A stretch of 64,000 nt of DNA from Streptomyces sp. R21 (GCF_041051975.1 NZ_CP163435.1:8396001-8460000); one strand, 5' to 3'; shown: positions 51,734 to 61,314, counted from the stretch's first letter. Notes: generated from the letters alone by a model not told the origin. Translations and numbers: made by a program.

Positions 51734-52543
51734 ATGACACGACTCTCCACCGCCCTGCGCGGACTGGTGACCACGCTCGCCGCCCTGCTGGCCGTGACCG
51801 CCGCCTCCGCCACGGCCCAGGCGAAGCCCGAACCGAAGGCCCCCGAGGACTTCGTGGCCCTGAGATCCGTGGATCCGACGATCATCCAGGAGATGCGCTA
51901 CTTCACCCCGCACAACTTCGTGGGCGAGCGTATCGACGGCTACCGGCAGCCGATCTGCATCCTGACCCGGCCCGCCGCAGAAGCACTCCACAAGGCCCAG
52001 ACACGGCTGCTGCGCCAGGGCTACACCCTCAAGGTGTACGACTGCTACCGCCCGCAGCGCGCCGTCGACCACTTCGTCCGCTGGGCCGAGGACCTCGACG
52101 ACCAGGCGATGAAGGCCGAGTTCTATCCACAGGTCGACAAGACCCGCCTCTTCGAGGACGGTTACATCGCCGAGAAGTCCGGACACAGCCGCGGCTCGAC
52201 GATGGACCTGACCATCGTCCGGCTGCCCGCCATGCCGACCCGGCCGTACGTCCCCGGAGAGACCCTGGTGCCTTGTTACGGGCCCCAGGGCGAACGCTTT
52301 CCCGACAACTCCGTGGACATGGGCACCGGCTTCGACTGCTTCGACACCCTCGCCCACACCCTGGACCCGCGCATCCAGGGCGTCCAGCGCGCCAACCGAC
52401 TCCTCCTGAAGGGCACCCTGGATAACCTCGGTTTCGTCAACCTCGCCGAGGAGTGGTGGCACTTCACGTACAAGCCCGAGCCCTACCCGGACACCTACTT
52501 CGACTTCCCGGTCTCCAAGAAGTCCCTCACTCCGTCCCGTTGA
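51734..52543 (+). CDS. D-alanyl-D-alanine dipeptidase (VanX/DdpX family), secreted
   Basis: 269 residues with a signal peptide (basic RLSTALRG, then GLVTTLAALLAVTAAS, cleavage near SATAQA). Zn-peptidase motifs: SGHSRGSTMDLT (His and Asp) and EEWWHFTY (Glu and His), plus DCYRPQRAVDHF. VanX-type enzymes cut D-Ala-D-Ala in vancomycin-resistance operons; without vanH/vanA/vanS/vanR nearby and with a signal peptide, a cell-wall dipeptide recycling role is more likely. The frame is open 216 bases further upstream, but only the ATG at 51734 gives a signal peptide. Confidence 0.85.
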   Translation: MTRLSTALRGLVTTLAALLAVTAASATAQAKPEPKAPEDFVALRSVDPTIIQEMRYFTPHNFVGERIDGYRQPICILTRPAAEALHKAQTRLLRQGYTLKVYDCYRPQRAVDHFVRWAEDLDDQAMKAEFYPQVDKTRLFEDGYIAEKSGHSRGSTMDLTIVRLPAMPTRPYVPGETLVPCYGPQGERFPDNSVDMGTGFDCFDTLAHTLDPRIQGVQRANRLLLKGTLDNLGFVNLAEEWWHFTYKPEPYPDTYFDFPVSKKSLTPSR

Positions 52544-52549
52544 GCCGGC

Positions 52550-52583
52550 GCGGGCCCGCCTCGGAGCACGGGTGCGGGCCCGC
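52550..52583 (+). terminator. Terminator after the dipeptidase gene
   Basis: Two copies of the self-complementary GCGGGCCCGC (52550-52559 and 52574-52583) can pair with each other as a 10-bp stem with a 14-base loop, 6 bases beyond the stop. Confidence 0.6.
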
Positions 52584-52589
52584 CCGCCG

Positions 52590-52618
52590 CAGACGTCCCT
52601 GCGGTGATCGGCTACAGT
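52590..52618 (+). promoter_or_regulatory. Candidate leaderless promoter of the NUDIX gene
   Basis: TACAGT at 52613-52618 is a good -10 (TANNNT); CAGACG at 52590-52595, 17 bases upstream, is a weak -35. Seven bases separate the -10 from the GTG at 52626, and no ribosome site precedes that GTG, all pointing to a leaderless message. Confidence 0.45.
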
Positions 52619-52625
52619 CCGCGGC

Positions 52626-53162
52626 GTGTCCGCAACCCCGCACCCACCCGCCGACTTCGCGCCGGACTCCCACTGTTCGAGCTGCGGAGCGCCCTACGGA
52701 GATGGCGTCTCCGGCTGGCCCCGCACCTGTGCCGCCTGCGGCACGGTGGCCTACCGCAACCCTCTGCCCGTAGCCGTGGCCCTGCAGCCCGTGTACGACA
52801 GCAGGGGCACCTCTCTGGTGGTCATCACCCGGACCATCGCTCCCGCGCGCGGGGGCATCGCTCTGCCCGGAGGGTTCATCGACCATCGGGAGGACTGGCG
52901 GCACGCCGTGGTCCGGGAACTCAAGGAGGAGACCGGCATCGACGCGGCGAGCCGCGAGGTACGGCTCGCCGACGCGATGAGTTCCCCCGCCGGGCATCTG
53001 CTGCTCTTCGGCGCGCTCCCGGAGCGCCCGGCCGCCGACCTTCCGCCGTCCACCGCCACGGACGAGACGGAAGGCTGGCATCTGCTGCGCAGACCGGCCG
53101 AACTGGCCTTTCCACTGCACACCCTGGCGGTCCGCGCCTGGTTCGAGGGCCGTTACATCTGA
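52626..53162 (+). CDS. NUDIX hydrolase with N-terminal zinc ribbon
   Basis: 178 residues. An N-terminal four-cysteine ribbon (CSSCGAPYG...CAACG) resembles the NADH pyrophosphatase (NudC-like) start. The Nudix box is GGFIDHREDWRHAVVRELKEETGI (GX5EX7REXXEEXGU with D-W in the loop). Likely hydrolyses a nucleotide-diphosphate linked substrate, e.g. NAD(H) or a capped nucleotide, but the length is short for NudC (about 260) and the SQPWPFPXS NudC box is absent, so the substrate is open. Confidence 0.9.
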   Translation: MSATPHPPADFAPDSHCSSCGAPYGDGVSGWPRTCAACGTVAYRNPLPVAVALQPVYDSRGTSLVVITRTIAPARGGIALPGGFIDHREDWRHAVVRELKEETGIDAASREVRLADAMSSPAGHLLLFGALPERPAADLPPSTATDETEGWHLLRRPAELAFPLHTLAVRAWFEGRYI

Positions 53163-53182
53163 GCGGGCCGCTGCCGGCCCGC
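53163..53182. terminator. Terminator between convergent NUDIX and glucosidase genes
   Basis: GCGGGCCG, loop CTGC, CGGCCCGC: a perfect 8-bp stem starting at the base after the NUDIX stop and 12 bases from the glucosidase stop; it can serve both genes. Confidence 0.65.
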
Positions 53183-53193
53183 CCGGCGACCCG

Positions 53194-55560
53194 TCACGGT
53201 GTTCCGAGGCCTCGCACCCGCACCGGATACGACGGCACGCTCGGGCCGTCGTCCCCGTCCCGTCGCACGACCACCCGCTGCCCCTGCCAACGCGCCACAT
53301 AGCGTTCGAGCTCGGGCTCGTCCCAGCCGTCTCCTCCGTCGGGCACGACGAGCCCGCCCCCGACGCGCCCGCGCGCGGGAGCCCACACCTCCAGCTCCAG
53401 GCCGCCGTCGTCACCCCGCACAGGCACGACGGCGCCCGCACGGGCCAGCACCGGAATCCGCCCCAAGGGCGCCTCCACGAGCACCTGAGCCGGCCCTTCG
53501 TACGCCTTCTCGGTCACCGTGTCGTACCAGCGCCCGCGCGGCAGCTGCACCGCACGCCGGTCCGCCCCCGGGTCGAGCACCGGCGCCACCAACAGGCAGT
53601 CGCCGAGCAGGAAGGCGTCCTCGCAGTCACGCAGCGCCCGGTCCTCGGGAGCACCCCACCACAAGGGGCGCACATACGGCGCCCCGGTACGGCGGGCCAG
53701 ATGCGCCAGCGTCATGAAGTACGGCAGCAGACGGCGCCGTTCGACCAGCGCCACGCGCGCGTGCTCCAGGATGTCGTCGCCGAACTCCCAGGGCTCCCTG
53801 CGCCCGGCCCGCAGGCTCGCGTGCGTACGGAAGAGCGGAAGGTACGCGCCGAGCTGGAACCACCGCAGGTACAGCTCCGGTGACGGACTCCCGTCGAAAC
53901 CGCCCACGTCGGGCCCCGAGTACGGCACCCCGCACAGCCCGAGTCCCAGCACCAGCGACAGTGACGCCCGCAGCCCCGGCCAGCCCGTGGCCACGTCCCC
54001 GGACCAGGTGCCGCCGTAGCGCTGCAGGCCGGCCCATCCGGAGCGCGAGAAGAGGAACGGCCGCTCCTGGGGGGTCAGTTCGCTCAGGCCCTCGTACCCG
54101 GCCCGGGCCATGCACAGCGCGTACACGTTGTGCGCCTCACGATGGTCCCCGCCCCTCCCCTCCAGGGAGTGCCGTGCCGAACGCGGCAGCGTGTTCTCCC
54201 CGAAGGCCGTGAACGACGTGGGCTCGTTCATGTCGTGCCAGAACCCGGAGAACCCCTGCGCGAGCCGCTCCTCGTAGAACCGGCCCCACCACTGCCGCAC
54301 GCGCGCGTGCGTGAAATCCGGGTACACCGACTCCCCGGGCCATACGGCGCCCCGGACGAGCCGACCCCCGGCGTCCCGCACGAACGCGTCCTCGACCATG
54401 CCGCTGTCGTACACGGCGTTGCCCGGCTCGGCCTTGACCGCCGGGTCGACGATCGACACCAGCCGTATGCCGTCGCGGCGCAGCTCCTCGGCGAGCACCG
54501 GCAGCTTGGGAAAGTGCACCCGGTCGACCGTGAACACCTGATGAGCGTCGTAGTGGTCGATGTCCAGGTGGACAGCGTCGAGCGGAAGCCCGCGCTCCTG
54601 ATAGCCCGCGACGATCCGCCGCACCTCCTCCTCGCTGCCGAAGCCCCATCGCGCGTGATGGTGCCCCAGCGCCCACGCCGGGGGCAGCGCGGGCGCCCCG
54701 GTGAGCGACACCCAGGCGTGCAGCACGCGCGCGGGGGTGCCCACCATCACCCAGCAGCGCAGCGGACCGCCGTCCATCCGCAGCTCGCTCGTCCCGGCCC
54801 GGTCGTGCCCGGAACCGGCGCCCTCCTCGCCCTCGCGCAGCTGGACCGTGCCGTCCCAGGAGGTGTCGTGGAACACCAGATGGGCGGCCGCGTCGGAGAC
54901 GATCATCTGCACGGGCATGGTGATGTACAGCGGATCATCGCCGGGCGCGAAGGTGTGCCCGGGATCCGTGTTCCACAGCCGATACGTTCCGTCCCGCAAC
55001 CGGGGGCCCGCCGCGCGCCCGCCCAGACCGAAGAACCGTGCGTCGGCGGCCACTTCGGAGCGCTGCAGCCAGCGTGCCGCGCCGCCTGCGACCGGCTCCC
55101 ACCACCGAGGCGGCAGATCACGGCGCAGGACCACACCGCCGGGGGTCTGCACCTCGATCGCGCCGTGCCGCGAGACGACGACCGTGGCCCGCTCGGACAC
55201 GACCCGCCACCCGCCGTCCTTGTCCGGCTCCAGGACCGCTCGCGGGTCCGGCTCCGGGCAGCGGCCCGCGAGGGCGTACGACGGCTCGGGACCGGCCCCG
55301 TCCCAGCCCCAGAACACGGCTCCGTTGACCGTGACGACGATCCGCAGCTCGGACCGCGTGAACCGGACGACACCGCCGCCGGGCCCCGGCTCCACACCCC
55401 GCACCGGCCCGGGCACCCGGGCGCGCTCGGCCCCCCGCTGCGGCAGCCCGGTGGCGTCGGCACGCCTCCGGCGCCACGCCGCCTGCACGGTCCGCAGCCC
55501 CTGGGCCGCCCCCGCCGAACCAACCGCCTTCACCGAGCGCACCAGGTCACGACCGTTCAT
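53194..55560 (-). CDS. Glycoside hydrolase family 31 alpha-glucosidase
   Basis: 788 residues from ATG (a GTG three codons earlier is possible). N-terminal beta-domain (~60-300) then the (beta/alpha)8 barrel with LDIDHYDAHQVFTVD, catalytic nucleophile Asp in GFWHDMNEP and acid/base Asp in GGTWSGDVATGW, and a C-terminal beta-sandwich. GH31 enzymes cleave alpha-1,4 or 1,6-glucosides or alpha-xylosides. No signal peptide is apparent (basic, Ala-rich N-terminus), so it is probably intracellular. No sugar transporter is adjacent. Substrate: an alpha-glucoside is most likely. Confidence 0.9.
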   Translation of the reverse strand: MNGRDLVRSVKAVGSAGAAQGLRTVQAAWRRRRADATGLPQRGAERARVPGPVRGVEPGPGGGVVRFTRSELRIVVTVNGAVFWGWDGAGPEPSYALAGRCPEPDPRAVLEPDKDGGWRVVSERATVVVSRHGAIEVQTPGGVVLRRDLPPRWWEPVAGGAARWLQRSEVAADARFFGLGGRAAGPRLRDGTYRLWNTDPGHTFAPGDDPLYITMPVQMIVSDAAAHLVFHDTSWDGTVQLREGEEGAGSGHDRAGTSELRMDGGPLRCWVMVGTPARVLHAWVSLTGAPALPPAWALGHHHARWGFGSEEEVRRIVAGYQERGLPLDAVHLDIDHYDAHQVFTVDRVHFPKLPVLAEELRRDGIRLVSIVDPAVKAEPGNAVYDSGMVEDAFVRDAGGRLVRGAVWPGESVYPDFTHARVRQWWGRFYEERLAQGFSGFWHDMNEPTSFTAFGENTLPRSARHSLEGRGGDHREAHNVYALCMARAGYEGLSELTPQERPFLFSRSGWAGLQRYGGTWSGDVATGWPGLRASLSLVLGLGLCGVPYSGPDVGGFDGSPSPELYLRWFQLGAYLPLFRTHASLRAGRREPWEFGDDILEHARVALVERRRLLPYFMTLAHLARRTGAPYVRPLWWGAPEDRALRDCEDAFLLGDCLLVAPVLDPGADRRAVQLPRGRWYDTVTEKAYEGPAQVLVEAPLGRIPVLARAGAVVPVRGDDGGLELEVWAPARGRVGGGLVVPDGGDGWDEPELERYVARWQGQRVVVRRDGDDGPSVPSYPVRVRGLGTP

Positions 55561-55773
55561 GCTGCTCACCCTGCCATTGACGGCGCCATATGGGTGAGTC
55601 GTTCAACTGCCGTTCACCCGTGGTGGCAGCACATCTTCACGTTGCCGACTATGTGTGGCGCACCCTGGTGTAGAAGTCGATCACATGGCATCGTCCGTGT
55701 CAGCCGCGTGACGCGCACACCCCTGCTCGTGCGCGACCGACGCACACAACGCGCACAGTCCGGGAGCCGCCCC

Positions 55774-57750
55774 ATGTCCACCCCGAACCCCTTGCCGCTC
55801 TGGCAGCCCGACGGGGACCGTATCGCCCAGGCGCAGATCACGAAGTTCCAGGCCTGGGCGGCCGAGCACCACGGAGCCCCGTCCGACGGCGGCTACGCGG
55901 CGCTGCACCGCTGGTCGGTCGACGAACTGGAGACGTTCTGGAAGGCCGTCGCCGAATGGTTCGACGTACGGTTTTCGACCCCCTACGCGCGCGTACTCGG
56001 CGACCGCTCCATGCCGGGCGCCGAGTGGTTCCCCGGGGCGACCCTCAACTACGCCGAGCACGCCCTGCGCGCGGCGGCGACCCGCGCGGACGCGCCCGCC
56101 CTCCTCCACGTCGACGAGACCCACGAACCGACCCCGGTGAGCTGGTCCGAACTGCGCCGCCAGGTCGGCTCTCTCGCCGCAGAGCTGCGGGCCCTCGGCG
56201 TACGCCCCGGAGACCGTGTCAGCGGCTACCTGCCGAACATCCCGCAGGCCGTCGTCGCCCTCCTGGCCACCGCCGCGGTGGGGGGCGTCTGGACGTCCTG
56301 CGCCCCCGACTTCGGCGCCCGAAGCGTCCTGGACCGCTTCCAGCAGGTCGAGCCCGTCGTGCTGTTCACGGTCGACGGATACCGCTACGGCGGCAAGGAG
56401 CACGACCGCCGCGACACCGTCGCCGAACTGCGCCGCGAACTGCCGACCCTGCGCGCCGTCGTCCACATCCCGCTGCTCGGCACCGAGGCCCCTGAAGGCG
56501 CCCTGGAATGGTCCGCCCTCACCGCGGCCGACGTGGAGCCCGTCTTCGAAGAAGTCCCCTTCGACCACCCCCTGTGGGTGCTCTACTCCTCCGGCACGAC
56601 CGGCCTGCCCAAGGCCATCGTCCAGTCGCAGGGCGGCATCCTCGTCGAACACCTCAAACAGCTCGGCCTGCACTGCGACCTGGGCCCGGAGGACCGCTTC
56701 TTCTGGTACACGTCCACGGGCTGGATGATGTGGAACTTCCTCGTCTCCGGTCTGCTGACGGGCACCACGATCGTCCTGTACGACGGCAGCCCGGGATTCC
56801 CGGACACGGCCGCCCAGTGGCGCATCGCCGAACGCACCGGCGCGACGCTCTACGGCACCTCCGCCGCGTACGTCATGGCGTGCCGCAAGGCGGACGTCCA
56901 CCCGGCCCGCGACTTCGACCTCACCCGGGTGCAGTGTGTCGCCACCACCGGCTCGCCGCTGCCGCCGGACGGCTTCCGCTGGCTGCACGACGAGTTCGCC
57001 GAGAGCGGGGCCGACCTGTGGATCGCCTCCGTCAGCGGCGGCACCGACGTGTGCTCCTGCTTCGCAGGAGCCGTGCCCACGCTCCCGGTGCACATCGGCG
57101 AACTCCAGGCGCCCGGGCTCGGCACCGACCTGCAGTCCTGGGACCCCAGCGGCACACCGCTCACCGACGAAGTCGGTGAGCTCGTGGTCACCAACCCGAT
57201 GCCGTCCATGCCCATCCGCTTCTGGAACGACCCCGACGGCAGCCGCTACCACGACAGCTACTTCGACACCTACCCGGGCGTGTGGCGCCACGGCGACTGG
57301 ATCACCGTCACCTCCCGAGGTTCCGTCGTCATCCACGGCCGCTCCGACTCCACGCTCAACCGCCAGGGCGTGCGCATGGGATCAGCCGACATCTACGAAG
57401 CCGTGGAGCGCCTTCCGGAGATCAAGGAGTCGCTCGTCATCGGCATCGAACAGCCCGACGGTGGCTACTGGATGCCCCTGTTCGTGCACCTCGCCCCTGG
57501 GGCCGTCCTGGACGAAGCCCTCCTGAACCGCATCAAGCAGACCATCCGCGAACAGCTCTCGCCGCGCCACGTCCCCGACGAGGTGATCGAGGTGCCCGGC
57601 GTCCCGCACACCCTCACCGGCAAGCGCATCGAGGTCCCCGTCAAGCGCCTTCTCCAGGGCTCGCCCCTGGAGAAGGCGGTCAACCTCGGCTCCGTGGACA
57701 ACGTCGAACTGCTGCGCTTCTACGAAGAGCTGGCCCGCAAGCGCGCCTGA
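55774..57750 (+). CDS. aacS: Acetoacetyl-CoA synthetase
   Basis: 658 residues, ATG with CGGGAG upstream. ANL-superfamily adenylate-forming enzyme: P-loop-like YSSGTTGLPKAIVQSQGG, the A5-type VWRHGDWI block and C-terminal HTLTGKRIEVPVK with the catalytic lysine. The N-terminal ~90 residues and the pattern NYAEHAL, WYTSTGWMMWNFL, SGGTDVCSCFAG match acetoacetate-CoA ligase rather than acetyl-CoA synthetase. It activates acetoacetate for re-use. It abuts the convergent MocR gene stop-to-stop. Confidence 0.9.
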   Translation: MSTPNPLPLWQPDGDRIAQAQITKFQAWAAEHHGAPSDGGYAALHRWSVDELETFWKAVAEWFDVRFSTPYARVLGDRSMPGAEWFPGATLNYAEHALRAAATRADAPALLHVDETHEPTPVSWSELRRQVGSLAAELRALGVRPGDRVSGYLPNIPQAVVALLATAAVGGVWTSCAPDFGARSVLDRFQQVEPVVLFTVDGYRYGGKEHDRRDTVAELRRELPTLRAVVHIPLLGTEAPEGALEWSALTAADVEPVFEEVPFDHPLWVLYSSGTTGLPKAIVQSQGGILVEHLKQLGLHCDLGPEDRFFWYTSTGWMMWNFLVSGLLTGTTIVLYDGSPGFPDTAAQWRIAERTGATLYGTSAAYVMACRKADVHPARDFDLTRVQCVATTGSPLPPDGFRWLHDEFAESGADLWIASVSGGTDVCSCFAGAVPTLPVHIGELQAPGLGTDLQSWDPSGTPLTDEVGELVVTNPMPSMPIRFWNDPDGSRYHDSYFDTYPGVWRHGDWITVTSRGSVVIHGRSDSTLNRQGVRMGSADIYEAVERLPEIKESLVIGIEQPDGGYWMPLFVHLAPGAVLDEALLNRIKQTIREQLSPRHVPDEVIEVPGVPHTLTGKRIEVPVKRLLQGSPLEKAVNLGSVDNVELLRFYEELARKRA

Positions 57751-59070
57751 TCAACCCCCGTAGGTGGCCTCGGACTCGCCGAGCACGGCAGCGAAGTCCG
57801 AGGCCAGCCGTGCCGCGTCGACGGGCTCCAGCTCGGCGACCGTGATCCGCACACCGGGCGCGGAGGCGAGCCGGAACCGCGACCCGGCGGCGACCCACCA
57901 CCCGTAGGACCGCAGCCCGTTCACGACATCGGACTCATCCCGCACGGGCACCCACACGTTCATCCCGCTCACCGCGTGCGCCCCGACACCCCGCGCACCG
58001 AGCTCCCGGACCAGCGCACTCCGCCGTGCCGCGTACGCCTCCTCGGCCCGCGCGACCAACGCGCGCGTGCCCGCGTCCGCCAACAGGCCGTACACCGTCT
58101 CCTGCAACAGATGACTGACCCACCCCGAGGTCAGCAGCAGTCGGCCGTCATGGCGGGCAAGGGTCGTCGGATCGCACGCCGCCGCGGCCCACCGCAGGTC
58201 GGTGCCGAGGAACTTGCTGACGGTCCGTACGTGCACCCACCGCGCCAGACCGCCCGCGGCCAGCGAGTGGAGAGGCGCGTCCGCGACAGCCGACGCATGG
58301 TCGTTCTCCACGACCAGCACATCGGGCTCCTGCTCAAGGACTTCCACCAGTGCGTCCCGGCGCTGGGCAGAGAAGCACCCGCCGTACGGATTCTGCGCAC
58401 GCGGACTGCACACCACCGCCCGTACGCCCGCGCCCAGCGCATCGTGCAACGCCTCGGGGCGCACTCCCTGGTCGTCCACGGCGACCGGGACCGTACGCAG
58501 CCCCAACGCCGTCACGAGATCCAGCAGGTGGTGATACCCGGGGTCCTCCATGGCGACGGCGTCCCCCGGACGCAGCTCCACCGACAGCAGCCGCCCGATC
58601 AGATCCAGGGCCCCGTGTGCGAAGGTCACATGCTCCGTGGGCACACCGTCCGGCCCCAGCCAGTCGCGCACGGCTTCCTCCAGCCGCGCAAGGCGGGGCG
58701 TGCCGCGATGCGATCGCGCGCCGGGGGAGAGCTGGGAGGGCGGTACGAGCCGGGGGAGCCACTCGGGGTCCGGGTGTCCGCCCGCCAGGTCGCGCAGCCC
58801 GGCGGGGACCTTGGGAGGCCGACGCGACGCGACCGCCGGGGCCGCGGCCACGACCGTCCCCCCGCGCCCGCGCGTCACCACGATTCCGCGCCGTCGCAGC
58901 TCCTGGTAGGCCGTCGCGACTGTCCCCGGGCTCACCCCGAGCTCGTCGGCGAGCCGACGCACCGGCGGCAGCGCGGCCCCCGGTCCCAACGCGCCCTCGG
59001 ACACTCCTCGTTCGACCGACGAGGCAATTCCCTTGGCCGTCGCACCCGTGATCACATATTGTGTTGCCAC
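57751..59070 (-). CDS. MocR-type GntR regulator with aminotransferase domain
   Basis: 439 residues, GTG start. Winged HTH (about 8-75; ALPPVRRLADELGVSPGTVATAYQELRRRG) then a fold-type-I aminotransferase-like domain with the PLP-lysine in RTVSKFLGTDLRW. MocR proteins use PLP as effector. The gene is divergent from an MFS exporter with a palindrome overlapping its promoter, so it probably regulates itself and the exporter. The -10 sits 7 bases before the GTG, i.e. a leaderless message. Confidence 0.9.
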   Translation of the reverse strand: MATQYVITGATAKGIASSVERGVSEGALGPGAALPPVRRLADELGVSPGTVATAYQELRRRGIVVTRGRGGTVVAAAPAVASRRPPKVPAGLRDLAGGHPDPEWLPRLVPPSQLSPGARSHRGTPRLARLEEAVRDWLGPDGVPTEHVTFAHGALDLIGRLLSVELRPGDAVAMEDPGYHHLLDLVTALGLRTVPVAVDDQGVRPEALHDALGAGVRAVVCSPRAQNPYGGCFSAQRRDALVEVLEQEPDVLVVENDHASAVADAPLHSLAAGGLARWVHVRTVSKFLGTDLRWAAAACDPTTLARHDGRLLLTSGWVSHLLQETVYGLLADAGTRALVARAEEAYAARRSALVRELGARGVGAHAVSGMNVWVPVRDESDVVNGLRSYGWWVAAGSRFRLASAPGVRITVAELEPVDAARLASDFAAVLGESEATYGG

Positions 59071-59077
59071 GTTGCCA

Positions 59078-59106
59078 AGTATGTATCAATACATAAATGG
59101 AAGCAA
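59078..59106 (-). promoter_or_regulatory. Leaderless promoter of the MocR gene with palindromic operator
   Basis: On the minus strand TTGCTT (59106-59101), 17 bases, CATACT (59083-59078), then 7 bases to GTG. The palindrome TATGTATCAATACATA (59080-59095, 7+2+7) covers the spacer and -10, an apt site for MocR autoregulation, and it lies 20 bases before the start of the divergent exporter. By-eye prediction. Confidence 0.55.
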
Positions 59107-59115
59107 GGGGGAGCA

Positions 59116-60390
59116 GTGAGTCCGATGCGTCGCGCAGCCGCGTGGTCGACCCGCATACCAGGAGGCCCCGACGGCCGAAGAATGCTCTGGATCGCCCTGG
59201 TCGACCGGATCGGCAGTGGTCTGTGGGCCTCCGTCTCCGTCCTCTACTTCACCTACGTCACCGGTCTCACCGTCGCCCAGGTCGGCACCCTCGCGGCCGT
59301 GTCCGGGGCCATCGGCATCGCCGGCGCTCCACTCGGCGGCCGCATCGCCGACCGGCTGCCCCTCACCCACGTCCTGATCGCCCTCCAGATCCTGCGGGCC
59401 CTTGCGTCCGTCGCCCTGCTCACTACCGACAACTACGCCCTGCTGCTGGCCATCTCGGCCGTCGGCAGCCTCGGAGACCGCGCGGCCAACGTCCTCACCA
59501 AGCTGTACGCCGCCCGTGTCTCGGGACCGGACCGCGTGCGCTACCAGGCCGTCAACCGGACCGTCGCCAACGCGGGCTGGGCCCTGGGCGGCCTCGCCGC
59601 AGCAGCGGCCCTCGCCCTCGGTACCAGAGCCGCGTACCAATGGCTCCTCATCGGCGACGCACTCTCCTTCGCCACCGTCGCCCTCCTCACCACACGCTGC
59701 GGTGAACCGCCGTCACCCTCCCGCACGGTCGCCTCGTCCAAGGACCCGGCCCCGACCCTCACGACGACCAGCCCGTGGCGCGACCGCACCTACCTCGCCT
59801 ACGTCGCCACCGAGACCGTCCTCTTCCTCGACGACGCTGTCTTCAAGGTCGGCCTCCCACTGTGGATCGCACACTCCACAAACGCACCGCACGGCCTCGC
59901 CCCGCTGCTCATGGTTCTCAACAACGTGATGGTGGTGGCCCTCCAGGTCCCGCTGGCCAGGTTCGGCGCCACCACGGCCGCGGCACGCGCCCTCCTGCTC
60001 CCGCTCTCCGCCGCCTTCGCCCTGGGCGGCGCCACCATGGCCCTCTCCGCCACCGGCGGGACCCTCACCGCGACCCTCTTCCTCACCGCCTCGGCCGTCG
60101 CCTTCACCGCCGCCGAGATGCTCCACGCCACCGTTTCCTGGGAGCTCTCTCTCGCCCTGGCCCCCGACACGGCCCAGGGCGCCTACCTGGGTGCCCACGG
60201 CCTGGCACAGTCCGCCCAACGCAGCATCGGACCACTGGCGGTCACCGCGGCCATCGCGACCGGCCCCGCCGGCTGGACCGTCTTCGGTGCCTTCATCGCT
60301 CTGACCTGCATTGTTCAACACCGACTGGTGCGCGATCCGCTGGTCCGACCGCCGTTGTCAGTGGCGCCGATTACTGTGAGTGAGCATTGA
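59116..60390 (+). CDS. MFS exporter
   Basis: 424 residues from a GTG with GGGGGAG just upstream (ATG at 59125 is an alternative). About twelve hydrophobic helices; LGGRIADRLPLTHVLIALQ is the loop-2/3 MFS motif. The polar central loop is TLTTTSPWRDRTYLAYV. It resembles small drug or metabolite exporters. Divergent from the MocR regulator, which likely controls it in response to a PLP-related or amino-acid signal. Substrate unknown. Confidence 0.85.
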   Translation: MSPMRRAAAWSTRIPGGPDGRRMLWIALVDRIGSGLWASVSVLYFTYVTGLTVAQVGTLAAVSGAIGIAGAPLGGRIADRLPLTHVLIALQILRALASVALLTTDNYALLLAISAVGSLGDRAANVLTKLYAARVSGPDRVRYQAVNRTVANAGWALGGLAAAAALALGTRAAYQWLLIGDALSFATVALLTTRCGEPPSPSRTVASSKDPAPTLTTTSPWRDRTYLAYVATETVLFLDDAVFKVGLPLWIAHSTNAPHGLAPLLMVLNNVMVVALQVPLARFGATTAAARALLLPLSAAFALGGATMALSATGGTLTATLFLTASAVAFTAAEMLHATVSWELSLALAPDTAQGAYLGAHGLAQSAQRSIGPLAVTAAIATGPAGWTVFGAFIALTCIVQHRLVRDPLVRPPLSVAPITVSEH

Positions 60391-60412
60391 TCGACTGCGC
60401 ACAGGGGGAAAC

Positions 60413-61306
60413 ATGGCGCACACCCAGCACCAGACCATGCGACGCGTCCTGCGCCGGGAAATCGCCGGCACCATCGGCCTGCTGACCGACGAGCAGGACT
60501 TCACGGCGATGCGGCGCTACCGCACCTTCACCTTCGACGACCACACGGCCTACCTCAAACAGGTCGAAGCCCTGCTCAGGACACTCGCCGCGCAGGGCGG
60601 CCACACCACCGTGGCCCTCTTCGACCCCGAGGAGTACGCGGAGTTCTGCGCCGACAGTGGCCTCGAACCCGACGCCGCGTCCAGCCGCACCCGCTTCACG
60701 GCCGAACTGGCCACCACCGGCCCCACCCTTCCGTACGAGGGACAGCCCCTCGCCGAACTCGTCCCGGACCTCGTCGACGAAGCCATCCGCCAGGCGACCT
60801 GGCAGTACGCGACGACACTCCTGGCCCGCATCGGCAACTGCGCTTCCTGCGGTGAGGACATCGGACGTGCGGCCTTCGCACGCGCCTCCCACCTGCTCAC
60901 GCGCATCCTGGAAACCGCCGGCCCGGGTGCCTGCCATCTTGTCTGCAGTGTCTCGGCATCGCCCGAAACCCTCGTCGCCGTACTCCGAACCGCCGACGAA
61001 TCCGAAGGCACCACCCGACTCGACGAGACAGAAGCCCTCGAGTTCACCACCGTCCTGGCCCTCGGCCTGGCCACCGGAAGCGCCGGAGGACTCGTCCTGC
61101 GCGTCACCACCCCCGACACCTCCGACCGTGTCTACGGATGGCGCCTGCGCGGCGACGGTCTGGAACCCCTCACCGCCGGTGAGGTCTTCGACGCCTACTG
61201 CACCGACGTCGAATCCGGCGACCTCGTCTCCCCGGAATCAGGTGTCGACTACTGCTTCCCACCCGACCTCGGCGAGCAGGGACAGGGGGCGGGGCACATC
61301 CACTGA
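60413..61306 (+). CDS. Conserved protein of unknown function
   Basis: 297 residues, ATG with GGGGGAA upstream, 22 bases after the exporter. The middle part (about 115-155) carries a CXXC pair, NCASCGEDIGRAAF, the only candidate metal or redox site. The N-terminus is Arg-rich and helical (RRVLRREIAGTIGLLTDEQDF), the C-terminus mixed (YCTDVESGDLVSPESGVDYCFPPDLGE). No known domain recognised. It reads as a globular cytoplasmic protein; being just behind the exporter suggests co-transcription. Confidence 0.75.
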   Translation: MAHTQHQTMRRVLRREIAGTIGLLTDEQDFTAMRRYRTFTFDDHTAYLKQVEALLRTLAAQGGHTTVALFDPEEYAEFCADSGLEPDAASSRTRFTAELATTGPTLPYEGQPLAELVPDLVDEAIRQATWQYATTLLARIGNCASCGEDIGRAAFARASHLLTRILETAGPGACHLVCSVSASPETLVAVLRTADESEGTTRLDETEALEFTTVLALGLATGSAGGLVLRVTTPDTSDRVYGWRLRGDGLEPLTAGEVFDAYCTDVESGDLVSPESGVDYCFPPDLGEQGQGAGHIH

Positions 61307-61314
61307 CAGCAAAA

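Noticed and set aside
51734..52543. Vancomycin-resistance operon
   Set aside because: Only a VanX-type gene is present; no ligase, dehydrogenase or two-component genes are nearby, and the protein carries a signal peptide.
54130..55773. Open frame in phase before acetoacetyl-CoA synthetase
   Set aside because: Antisense to the GH31 gene; the ATG at 55774 has a ribosome site and matches the family N-terminus.
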